Assembly: GCA_029557025.1 (NCBI GenBank)
Contig: JAKPRU010000521.1
Span: 1 to 11,379 of the forward strand
Origin: Candidatus Omnitrophota bacterium
GTDB lineage: Bacteria > Hinthialibacterota > Hinthialibacteria > Hinthialibacterales > JAKPRU01
Direction of reading: 5' to 3'
Length of the DNA: 11,379 bases
A program made the position numbers and the translations under genes. This document shows positions 1 to 5,473 of the stretch, one piece after another. The notes under the pieces are model-generated. The model saw only the letters and a program-made list of their open reading frames with translations. It was not told the origin of the DNA and did not search any database. Every line of letters starts with the position of its first letter. The stretch's first letter is position 1.

Positions 1-1416
1 CTTTACAGCATATTGCAGCCCCTCCATGAGACTTTTTTGCTCTTTGAGCAAATCGAGGCGATTCTCAATAACCGGAACCGTCTGCCCTCCTTCTTCCCGC
101 AAAACGAGGATATGCGGCTCCAACTGCACATCCGGCTTCGGGCGCTCCCAAAGCAACTGCTCGATCCCGTTGGGGTAGGTCAGGACTCGGAGAACGTCCG
201 CCTGCCTGGGATCTTCTTCCAGGATTTTCTGAACCGTCTGCATCAGAATCCCGGAATCCAGCAACTCCCTCATCCGGGTAGACGGATAAACGCCTTTTTC
301 TGCGTAGTAGGCCTCAACCGCACGCAGGAGGATTTCTTTGCATCGTTTACTGTAAATGGTGTCGAGTTTGTCGCTTGCAATGGTGGCGCTGATCTCGTCG
401 CCCCGAAGAATGGCGGAATTGTAATACCGCACATATTGCTCCCACGCCGAAAGGAACTGGCCCGCTGCATAGTCCATCTCGATCGCCATGCGAGGAACAT
501 AGGAAGGGCATCGCGGGTCAATATAGTCCCCTCGTACGGCTAATAGTCCCTCTCCGACAGGCTCAACGGTGAATGTTCCGTTACGCAGTTCTTCGGAGGC
601 AACGGCACTCCGGTATTTGTAGGATGACGGATCGTATTGGACCCGCAGGTCGAAGGATGCGACATTCTGGCTGTTGTTCGCAACATGAATGTCGAAGGTC
701 GCATCGGACCCGCTCTGCTGAAGAACTCCATAGATTACTGTTGCGGTAGACTCCTCGACAGGCGCCGCGGTGGCCAATTGATGGGGGATGATTCCGACCA
801 GTCCGGAAATCTCTCCAAGCGGCCCCGGTTCAGGATTCGGAATCAGGGCAATCGTTCCTTTTTGATCGGAAACGGCGCTGAATTGCAGGCTGGCCAGTCG
901 GCCGTTCCGGAATCGGCTCGGCGAGTAGGCCCGCTCAAAGTATTTCTTTGCCTCACTGGTATTTCCCAATTGATAGTAACTGATAAATCCCGCATCAAAC
1001 GACAGCTCCCAGGCGTTCGGATTGATCTCCGCGCCGCGGGCCAGAAACTCAACCGCAGCCGTCGCGTCTTTCACCGATTCATTAATCGCAAATCCCCCGA
1101 ATTTCCAGGCAGAGACAAACCGCTCGTCCAGGGTTACGAGTGTATTCAACAACAGCATAAATCCATCTCGTTTCTTGGGATTGTGCAACGTGGTGAAATT
1201 CCCGCCGAAAAACTGGATGGCCCGAATCCAATCCAAATCCGCAAGTAAATTGTCGAATCCGAGCGCGGTGATCTTCGCCACTTTCGGATTGCCGGTCACC
1301 AGGAGGATCTTCTCTTCCACACGCTGATTCTGACGGTACTTTACAACGCTGTTCTGCACCGCTAGAAAAGCCGCAACGAATAGCAAAAAGAGAACGATGG
1401 TTCCTGCCTTTTTCAT
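1..1416 (-). CDS. Membrane-anchored TPR-like protein of an ABC transporter operon, with an embedded cohesin-like domain (partial, C-terminus off left edge)
   Basis: The frame stays open for 472 codons from the ATG at 1416-1414 to the left edge, with no stop. Residues 1-21 form a Lys-Lys plus hydrophobic signal-anchor, so the rest is probably extracytoplasmic. Around residues 51-72 there is a DLDWIRAIQFFGG-type segment of the kind I associate with TPR proteins encoded next to ABC-2 transporters. A TPR-like helical pair (NPNAWELSFDAGFISYYQLG, then SEAKKYFERAY) lies at about 133-164, and a second helical stretch starts near residue 305. Between them, about 224-299, is a beta-rich segment with a FDLRVQYDPSSY core, which recalls cohesin or carbohydrate-binding beta-sandwich domains. 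It starts 16 bp after the permease stop, with only a weak SD (GGGTG), so translational coupling is likely. Its role with the transporter is inferred. The cohesin-like call is the weakest part. Confidence 0.8.
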   Translation of the reverse strand, partial: MKKAGTIVLFLLFVAAFLAVQNSVVKYRQNQRVEEKILLVTGNPKVAKITALGFDNLLADLDWIRAIQFFGGNFTTLHNPKKRDGFMLLLNTLVTLDERFVSAWKFGGFAINESVKDATAAVEFLARGAEINPNAWELSFDAGFISYYQLGNTSEAKKYFERAYSPSRFRNGRLASLQFSAVSDQKGTIALIPNPEPGPLGEISGLVGIIPHQLATAAPVEESTATVIYGVLQQSGSDATFDIHVANNSQNVASFDLRVQYDPSSYKYRSAVASEELRNGTFTVEPVGEGLLAVRGDYIDPRCPSYVPRMAIEMDYAAGQFLSAWEQYVRYYNSAILRGDEISATIASDKLDTIYSKRCKEILLRAVEAYYAEKGVYPSTRMRELLDSGILMQTVQKILEEDPRQADVLRVLTYPNGIEQLLWERPKPDVQLEPHILVLREEGGQTVPVIENRLDLLKEQKSLMEGLQYAVK

Positions 1417-1432
1417 AGTTCACCCGTCTCAA

Positions 1433-2212
1433 TCACTTGAAGTCTCGTCGTGAAAATGAAAACGCTGTGATGAATAACAATATCCCCGAATAGAGAATCG
1501 CCAAGGCCGGATATTTCCAGGTGAGGAACGGGGCAATGCTCTCCTGATAAACCACCTGATTCTTGATGTTATAGATTTCCAGATTTGGAAGAATGTAATA
1601 GACCCCTGTCAGCACATAGGACAAAATCACATTGCCTTGTTCCGCCACTCTTTTGGCGAACTCCAGCAAATCTTCCGAAAGATGCCCGATCACATAGCAC
1701 ATCAGTGTCAACGCCGCCGACAATACCGGCGTCGAGAATGATGAAAACAGAACGGCAATCGCCGTGATGACCATCATCTCGAACAGGAACAGGAAGATGG
1801 CATAGATTACGGACGGCTTGAGAGAACAACCCGGCATGACCACCAGCAGAATGCACAGGATGATTCCCATCACCACCACATTAGTCACAACGGTCAGCAA
1901 CAGTCCGAAGAACTTGCCCAGAATGAACTGGGTGCGACTCACCCCGGTTGCGATGATCGTGTAGATAGTTCGTTTTTCCAGTTCTTCATGCACCAGGCTG
2001 ACGCCGACAAAGGCGGCGAGAAGGAGACCGAATACGTTGATCGCCGAAAGACCCAGGTGTTTCACAATCCGGTCTTGTTCTCCCAATGCCAATGTCGCCA
2101 AGAGAATGGAGGACGCCAGCAGAAGCAATACGAACAGAAGAATGATGTAGAACACTTTGTTTCGAATGGCTTCTTTATGCGTGTTGAGTGCAATAGTCAG
2201 GATTTCATTCAA
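1433..2212 (-). CDS. ABC-2 type transporter permease
   Basis: The product has 259 residues. The start is a TTG at 2212-2210, supported by GGAGGT (complement of 2221-2226) 8 nt upstream; no ATG fits this frame here. It overlaps the end of the ATPase gene by 8 bp, so translation is probably coupled. It has about six hydrophobic segments: an N-terminal helix (about 20-44), then roughly 58-75, 100-128, 135-160, 162-185 and 235-252. The first loop contains the HEELEKRTIYTIIATGVSR stretch typical of ABC-2 permeases (ABC2_membrane_2/NatB/GldF-like), and the protein ends in a basic tail (SFSRRDFK). It should form the membrane half of an exporter-type complex with the adjacent ATPase. The substrate cannot be read from the sequence. 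Confidence 0.88.
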   Translation of the reverse strand: MNEILTIALNTHKEAIRNKVFYIILLFVLLLLASSILLATLALGEQDRIVKHLGLSAINVFGLLLAAFVGVSLVHEELEKRTIYTIIATGVSRTQFILGKFFGLLLTVVTNVVVMGIILCILLVVMPGCSLKPSVIYAIFLFLFEMMVITAIAVLFSSFSTPVLSAALTLMCYVIGHLSEDLLEFAKRVAEQGNVILSYVLTGVYYILPNLEIYNIKNQVVYQESIAPFLTWKYPALAILYSGILLFITAFSFSRRDFK

Positions 2213-3131
2213 CGCTGGATACCTCCCGTACGAAATAGTCTTCGAGATTTCCCCGTTCCGCCGTCATCTCGTGAACAGCCCCACCTCCCTGGATACAGAC
2301 ACTGATAATGTGGTTGGCTGCCTCTGCGTCCTTTGCCCTCAGATGGAGCAATCCACCACTCTCGCGGGCGTCCACAGCCATGGCTTTCAACTGTTCCATC
2401 AGGGCCGGCGTATACTTACTTACCGAAACTCGAACCGCGGTGGTTTCTTCCCGCAAAATCTCCCCGACAGTTCCGGATCGAATCACTTTCCCCTTGTTGA
2501 GAATCATCACGCGGTCGCAGATCAATTCCACATCCGCAAGAATATGGGAGCAGAAAAAGATGGTGCGGTTTTCTTCTTTCAGCTGCATAATGATATTGCG
2601 GATCTCCCGCCGCCCGATCGGATCCAGACCGGACATCGGCTCATCCATCAGCAGAAGTTGCGGATTGGTCAACAAGGCCTGCGCCAGACCGATTCGGGTC
2701 ACCATTCCCTTAGAGTAATTCCCCAGGCGAATGTCCCGCGCGTGCCTCATTCCCACCATGTCCAGTAATTCTTCCGCCCGTTGTCTTCGCTCTCGATAGT
2801 GGAGTCCCGACAGCCGACCGTAAAACAAAAGAAACTCATATCCGGTCAGAAATCGGTAAAAATAGGGGTTTTCCGGCATATATCCGATCTGACGGTGCTG
2901 GATCGCCTCTCCCAGCTCCCGCCCCAACAGAAACGCCGTTCCTTTCGTGGGGTATATGATTCGAAGGAGAATCTTGATCGTGGTGGTTTTCCCCGCACCG
3001 TTAGGACCCAGGAAGCCGAAAATCTCGCCCTGCTCAACCTCCAGATTCAGGTTGTCCAGGGCCAGAACCGGCTTGCCCCAAAATCCGGTGCTGTACGTTT
3101 TGGAAAGGCCACGAATGCTCAGGATGGCCAT
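2205..3131 (-). CDS. ABC transporter ATP-binding protein (ABC-2/NatA type)
   Basis: The product has 308 residues. I chose the ATG at 3131-3129 because AGGAGG (complement of 3141-3146) lies 9 nt upstream and the protein then begins MAILSIRGLSKTY, as the family does; the frame extends upstream to 3182 but that extension is basic and unlike the family. Visible motifs are Walker A GPNGAGKT (42-49), a Q-loop region where IGYMPEN carries Glu in place of Gln (about 82-88), the signature variant NYSKGM (138-143), Walker B LLLMDEP (159-165), the D-loop SGLD and the switch His in FFCSH (about 196). A further domain of about 90 residues follows, as in NatA/CcmA-like exporters. It powers the permease encoded immediately downstream, and the pair forms an operon with the TPR-like gene. 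Confidence 0.93.
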   Translation of the reverse strand: MAILSIRGLSKTYSTGFWGKPVLALDNLNLEVEQGEIFGFLGPNGAGKTTTIKILLRIIYPTKGTAFLLGRELGEAIQHRQIGYMPENPYFYRFLTGYEFLLFYGRLSGLHYRERRQRAEELLDMVGMRHARDIRLGNYSKGMVTRIGLAQALLTNPQLLLMDEPMSGLDPIGRREIRNIIMQLKEENRTIFFCSHILADVELICDRVMILNKGKVIRSGTVGEILREETTAVRVSVSKYTPALMEQLKAMAVDARESGGLLHLRAKDAEAANHIISVCIQGGGAVHEMTAERGNLEDYFVREVSSVE

Positions 3132-3384
3132 CGTCGCTTGCCTCCTCTTGCGCGGGGTCCGGAGCCTGGTTCCCAAGCTCACAGGATGGATCGAAATCTT
3201 GGTCTGGTATGTCTCCGCAAGAGTCGTTCCCCTATTCGCACAAAAACAGGACGTTCAATCGGACCTGTCCTGATTCTGCTCGAAGAATGACTCTTCGGTG
3301 ACATGGAAACTTGGCATTGCCTGCACACAGGGTTGACAAAACCCGTGGTTCCGGTGGATCACCAGTGACGCAAAACGTTTCTCA

Positions 3385-3417
3385 ATAATAGCCTAAAGAA
3401 AAGCAGGCGAATGTCAA
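3385..3417 (-). promoter_or_regulatory. Possible promoter of the ABC operon
   Basis: On the minus strand a perfect TTGACA (complement of 3412-3417) is followed by TATTAT (complement of 3385-3390). The 21-bp spacing is too long for a normal sigma70 promoter. At 16 bp the hexamer is TAGGCT, which is poor. If used, the leader would be about 250 nt before the ATPase start. The assignment is tentative. Confidence 0.3.
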
Positions 3418-3599
3418 GATGATTTTCACCTGAAATTATACCCTTTTTTCCACAATTGTGCTTCTTTCTTCACATTTTCATCTACCATTATCTGACTGAT
3501 GCAGAAACAATCTGCCTCATAATATGAAATACTTATGCCATATTGTTATTTATCGCAAGGATGCTGTAATAAATTGTAACATCAATTCAAAAATCGTGA

Positions 3600-3611
3600 A
3601 AATCGCGATTT
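3600..3611. promoter_or_regulatory. Perfect palindrome AAATCGCGATTT upstream of the rpsU promoter
   Basis: This 12-bp perfect palindrome ends 14 bp upstream of the rpsU -35 box. A second AAAATCG copy precedes it at about 3590-3596. Its position suits a transcription factor site or upstream activating element; no known regulator is recognised. Confidence 0.4.
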
Positions 3612-3625
3612 CCTGCGCCCATTGA

Positions 3626-3655
3626 TTGACAAAAACGACCGTTTAAAGGTATAAT
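3626..3655 (+). promoter_or_regulatory. Strong sigma70-type promoter of rpsU
   Basis: TTGACA (3626-3631) and TATAAT (3650-3655), both perfect consensus hexamers, are separated by 18 bp. A start near 3662 gives a leader of about 155 nt before the chosen rpsU start, long for a single small ribosomal protein gene. Confidence 0.85.
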
Positions 3656-3661
3656 TTTTCA

Positions 3662-3807
3662 ACTGGGTGATACCCGTCATCACGGCTCTTTGTTCTTCTC
3701 AGCTGTAAGGTTTCCGGATTTTAAGTTCAGGCGGATGTGAGGCGCTACCGCCAGTCCTGAATCGTAGGGCTGTTGAGATCGCGAGCCGGCAAATTCTGTC
3801 GCAAAGG
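3662..3807 (+). promoter_or_regulatory. Structured 5' leader of rpsU
   Basis: The leader has no open frame of note. It contains a stem GTGAT/ATCAC (3667-3671 with 3679-3683), which competes with GGGT/ACCC (3665-3668 with 3672-3675). It also contains a longer element in which TTCAG (3726-3730) pairs with CTGAA (3757-3761) outside a GCGG/CCGC stem (3731-3734 with 3748-3751). The translation signal, AAAGG at 3803-3807, is modest. A leader this long before a ribosomal protein gene fits autoregulation by the product, but that is inference; I do not recognise a described leader family. Confidence 0.4.
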
Positions 3808-3818
3808 TTGTGATCAAT

Positions 3819-4022
3819 GTGGTACTCGTCGAGTTACGAGAGGATGAAGACATCCAGGGAGCTCTGAAGCGATTCAAGCGAAAGTGCATCAAAGAGAGTA
3901 TCCCCCAAGACCTCCGGAAAAACGCTTATTATGAAAAGCCGAGTGTCCGGAAACGAAAGAAACATTTGAAAGCCATCAAGCGCCTCAAGAAAAACCGTCT
4001 CCGCATATCGTCGAACCTTTAA
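3819..4022 (+). CDS. rpsU: 30S ribosomal protein bS21
   Basis: From the GTG at 3819 the product has 67 residues and begins MVLVELREDEDIQGALKRFK, matching the usual bS21 register (M-V-x-V-x-V-R-E-x-E). The next in-frame start, GTG at 3810, adds three residues and sits only 2 nt after the AAAGG SD; 3819 sits 11 nt after it. Neither spacing is ideal, so family length decides. The diagnostic motifs are the FKRKC block and YEKPSVRKRKKH, followed by a lysine- and arginine-rich tail, as expected of a protein binding 16S rRNA near its 3' end on the small subunit. The gene is monocistronic, with a consensus promoter and its own terminator. Confidence 0.95.
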   Translation: MVLVELREDEDIQGALKRFKRKCIKESIPQDLRKNAYYEKPSVRKRKKHLKAIKRLKKNRLRISSNL

Positions 4023-4069
4023 CAGGTTTCGGGTCCGTTTGCAGGCGGTTTACGAACTATCAAGATCCT

Positions 4070-4108
4070 GGGCAGGCCAACCTTGTTTGCCTGCCCTCGT
4101 TCTTTTTT
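4070..4108 (+). terminator. Rho-independent terminator of rpsU
   Basis: A perfect 8-bp stem, GGGCAGGC (4070-4077) with GCCTGCCC (4089-4096), has an 11-nt loop. It is followed by a T-rich run, TTCTTTTTT (4100-4108). It lies 48 bp after the rpsU stop. Confidence 0.88.
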
Positions 4109-4157
4109 AAGGTTCATCCGGTAGCGCAGGCGTCACTGCCTGTGAATCCTTATGAAT

Positions 4158-4193
4158 GAAAACAGGGGCGACACAAACCCGTGCCGCCCCTGT
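4158..4193 (-). terminator. Palindromic hairpin, probable terminator of the minus-strand mini-gene
   Basis: ACAGGGGCG (4162-4170) pairs perfectly with CGCCCCTGT (4185-4193), with an extra CAC/GTG inside. Read on the minus strand, the stem runs into TTTTCATT, a short T tract that could end the transcript coming from 4352. Its core resembles the hairpin at 9517-9552, so it may instead or also be a dispersed palindromic repeat. Confidence 0.5.
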
Positions 4194-4214
4194 CGGTGAT
4201 CTGTTGGGATTGGA

Positions 4215-4241
4215 GAGGGAGGGGAGAGTCTCCTCACCCTC
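4215..4241 (-). other. GC-rich hairpin in the 3' part of the mini-gene transcript
   Basis: The two arms (4215-4226 and 4230-4241) form a 12-position stem around a 3-nt loop. On the minus strand there is one T-T and one A-C mismatch. There is no T tract, so it is more likely an RNA structure than a terminator. Confidence 0.45.
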
Positions 4242-4267
4242 TACGCAGTTCCTGTCGGATGAAGGAC

Positions 4268-4327
4268 CTAACCCTCACCACCTCCGCAGTCACCTACGCG
4301 CACCGTACAACTACAGTCATCGATCAT
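4268..4327 (-). CDS. Candidate 19-residue Cys/Gly-rich peptide (mini-gene)
   Basis: The reading frame encodes MIDDCSCTVRVGDCGGGEG, starting at ATG 4327-4325 and ending at TAG 4270-4268. I do not recognise a family. The case for a real gene is its signals. GGAGGT (complement of 4337-4342) is 9 nt before the ATG and is part of a 14-nt match to the anti-SD region. A sigma70-like promoter (TTGATT, 17 bp, TATATT) ends 32 bp before the ATG. Two hairpins follow, the last with a T tract. The peptide has three cysteines (5, 7, 14), acidic residues and a Gly-rich tail, so metal binding, disulfides or a leaderless modified peptide are all imaginable. It could also be a leader peptide, or an RNA whose function lies in its rRNA-complementary segment. 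The gene converges on rpsU. It lies 134 bp after the four-cysteine gene on the same strand. Confidence 0.45.
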   Translation of the reverse strand: MIDDCSCTVRVGDCGGGEG

Positions 4328-4332
4328 AAGTG

Positions 4333-4347
4333 GACCACCTCCTTTCT
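4333..4347 (-). promoter_or_regulatory. Extended Shine-Dalgarno sequence complementary to the whole 16S 3' tail
   Basis: The minus strand reads GAAAGGAGGTGGTCC. The usual bacterial 16S 3' end is GGAUCACCUCCUUU, so 14 nt pair continuously with only one G-U wobble. Ordinary SD sites pair over 4 to 7 nt. The core GGAGGT is 9 nt from the ATG of the mini-gene. Confidence 0.7.
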
Positions 4348-4359
4348 GCGTTAATAAGG

Positions 4360-4388
4360 AATATACGCGACTTTCTTCGCAGAATCAA
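4360..4388 (-). promoter_or_regulatory. Sigma70-like promoter of the mini-gene
   Basis: TTGATT (complement of 4383-4388), a 17-bp spacer and TATATT (complement of 4360-4365) match the consensus at 4 of 6 and 5 of 6 positions. The start would fall near 4352, giving a short leader that consists almost only of the extended SD. Confidence 0.6.
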
Positions 4389-4461
4389 GGATTATTTCGG
4401 GATTTTGTCGATTTTCCCGGGGAAGAACCTTCCAGGTGTTCATGTTTTTTCCACAGGGGAT

Positions 4462-4632
4462 TCACTTGGCAACGTATTCCGGGCAGCTGGTTGCATTGGG
4501 GCGTTCCGGGCGGGTGCAGATACTCCCATAATTCCACTTGCAGGTGTCGCACAAAAAGGCATCTTCGTGCAGAACGGAGCGCACCTTGGAGGTGAACCGC
4601 TTCCACTTTGTTTTCCAGTCTTCTCGATTCAC
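4462..4632 (-). CDS. Small four-cysteine (probable zinc-binding) protein
   Basis: The product has 56 residues, from GTG at 4632-4630 to TGA at 4464-4462. An in-frame TAG 9 nt upstream fixes the N-terminus; the next possible start is a GTG at residue 17. AGGAG (complement of 4636-4640) lies 3 nt before the GTG and GGAGGAGG (complement of 4649-4656) lies further up. Residues 1-20 are basic and aromatic (NREDWKTKWKRF). The C-terminal half reads CDTCKWNYGSICTRPERPNA and then TSCPEY, with cysteines at 28, 31, 39 and 50. This Cys pattern with a PERPNA-x-x-CP-x-Y ending looks like small zinc-ribbon or iron-binding proteins of unknown function. It is divergent from recO and upstream of the mini-gene. 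No function can be assigned. Confidence 0.7.
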   Translation of the reverse strand: MNREDWKTKWKRFTSKVRSVLHEDAFLCDTCKWNYGSICTRPERPNATSCPEYVAK

Positions 4633-4659
4633 GATCTCCTATTGTATCCTCCTCCAAAA

Positions 4660-4687
4660 AGGATAAGACGACGGGATTTACAATCAA
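4660..4687 (-). promoter_or_regulatory. Possible promoter of the four-cysteine gene
   Basis: TTGATT (complement of 4682-4687), 16 bp, TATCCT (complement of 4660-4665). The -35 hexamer is identical to that of the mini-gene promoter. It overlaps the recO translation start region, so recO and this gene would share a very tight divergent control region. Confidence 0.4.
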
Positions 4688-4700
4688 GGGCCGGAAAACC

Positions 4701-5465
4701 ATGTCCTACCATGCAACCGAGGCAGTAACCCTACGTCGGTGGCGGACGCAAGAAGCGGATGCCCTGTATCTCCTGTTCACGGAATGCCTGGGGAAAGTCA
4801 CCGCGAAGGCTCGGGGTGTGGCCAAGAGTACGAGCCGCATCGCCGGGATGCTTCAGCCGCATAACCGGACTCATGTGATCCTGTATCAGAAGCAGGAGGA
4901 TCAGGATATTTTGAGCGTAACGCAAGTCTCGCTGGTTCGGCGCTATCCCCATCTTCAAGGCGATCTAAAAAGCCTGACGCTGGCCGCCTGTGCCGCCGAA
5001 TTGATCGACTTTTGCACGGGCGAGGGGGAACCGAACCGGATGATCTGGTCTCTTCTGACAAAACTGCTGGATTTCTGGGAAGAGAATGAGGCAACCGAGG
5101 CGCAGTTGGCCGCTTTCGCGCTGCGGATTCTCAAGGAGACCGGATTTGAGCCGCATCTGGCCGCCTGCGCCAAGTGTGGGGTTCAGGAGCGTTCCGAGTG
5201 GTATTACAGTCCCGAACGGGGCGCCATACTCTGTCCCGGCTGCCGTCGGACGGAACGTCTGGCCCTTTCCGGTGGGGCGGTCAGTACCATGGCGCGACTT
5301 ACTTCCGGCGAAAAGCTCTCCGCCCTGTCTTTCGGAGAACAGGATGTCAAAGACATGCTTCTGTTCCTGGATGAACACATCGGCTATCATGTCGGCCGGC
5401 GGTCGCGCGCGCTGAGGGTGTTGCAGCAGATCGCGGTTCCGCTCAACGGTGAATCCGAACCGTGA
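4701..5465 (+). CDS. recO: DNA repair and recombination mediator RecO
   Basis: The product has 254 residues from the ATG at 4701, a usual RecO length; AAGGG at 4686-4690 is a passable SD. The frame extends back to 4608, but that part reads unlike RecO. The N-terminal OB-fold begins with the typical short strand then TLRRWRTQEADALYLLFTECLGKVTAKARGVAKSTSR, and the LQPHNRTHVILY stretch follows. The middle is helical. The C-terminal zinc module has Cys156, Cys159, Cys178 and Cys181 (CAKC and CPGC). RecO acts with RecR and RecF to load RecA onto SSB-coated single strands in gap repair. It is the first gene of a two-gene unit with the glycosyltransferase 8 bp downstream. Confidence 0.93.
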   Translation: MSYHATEAVTLRRWRTQEADALYLLFTECLGKVTAKARGVAKSTSRIAGMLQPHNRTHVILYQKQEDQDILSVTQVSLVRRYPHLQGDLKSLTLAACAAELIDFCTGEGEPNRMIWSLLTKLLDFWEENEATEAQLAAFALRILKETGFEPHLAACAKCGVQERSEWYYSPERGAILCPGCRRTERLALSGGAVSTMARLTSGEKLSALSFGEQDVKDMLLFLDEHIGYHVGRRSRALRVLQQIAVPLNGESEP

Positions 5466-5473
5466 GGTGTTCC

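Larger units (their letters stand above)
3132..3625. other. Long AT-rich intergenic region between the divergent ABC operon and rpsU
   Basis: I find no convincing gene in this stretch; frames on both strands are short or mirror neighbouring genes. The part from about 3390 to 3625 is clearly richer in A and T than the flanking genes. It should hold the promoter of the minus-strand ABC operon and the upstream control sequence of rpsU. Near the ABC gene there is a small stem, CGAAGA/TCTTCG (3280-3296), and a spaced pair CAGGAC/GTCCTG (3247-3272). Both would lie in a long 5' leader if the promoter suggested near 3390-3417 is real. Confidence 0.6.

Noticed and set aside
13..543. Long plus-strand frame, 176 codons, at the left end
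   Set aside because: It is in register opposite the minus-strand TPR-like gene at 1-1416, whose frame is longer and gives motif-bearing sequence. The plus-strand translation has no family-like features.
4225..4330. Minus-strand structured RNA as SRP RNA, tmRNA or 6S
   Set aside because: The SRP apical loop sequence, a tmRNA tag ending ALAA and a tRNA-like domain are all missing, and the 6S layout is not evident.
4331..4347. Plus-strand TGGACCACCTCCTTTCT as the 3' end of a 16S rRNA gene
   Set aside because: The bases upstream lack the conserved helix 45 and preceding 16S sequence, and no 23S gene follows. It is better read as an extended SD on the other strand.
4385..4702. Minus-strand 105-codon frame between rpsU and recO
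   Set aside because: It overlaps the four-cysteine gene in another frame, and its translation shows no recognisable pattern.
4330..4728. Plus-strand 132-codon frame starting GTG before recO
   Set aside because: It runs into recO in a different frame, has no SD, and lies opposite the better-supported small genes.
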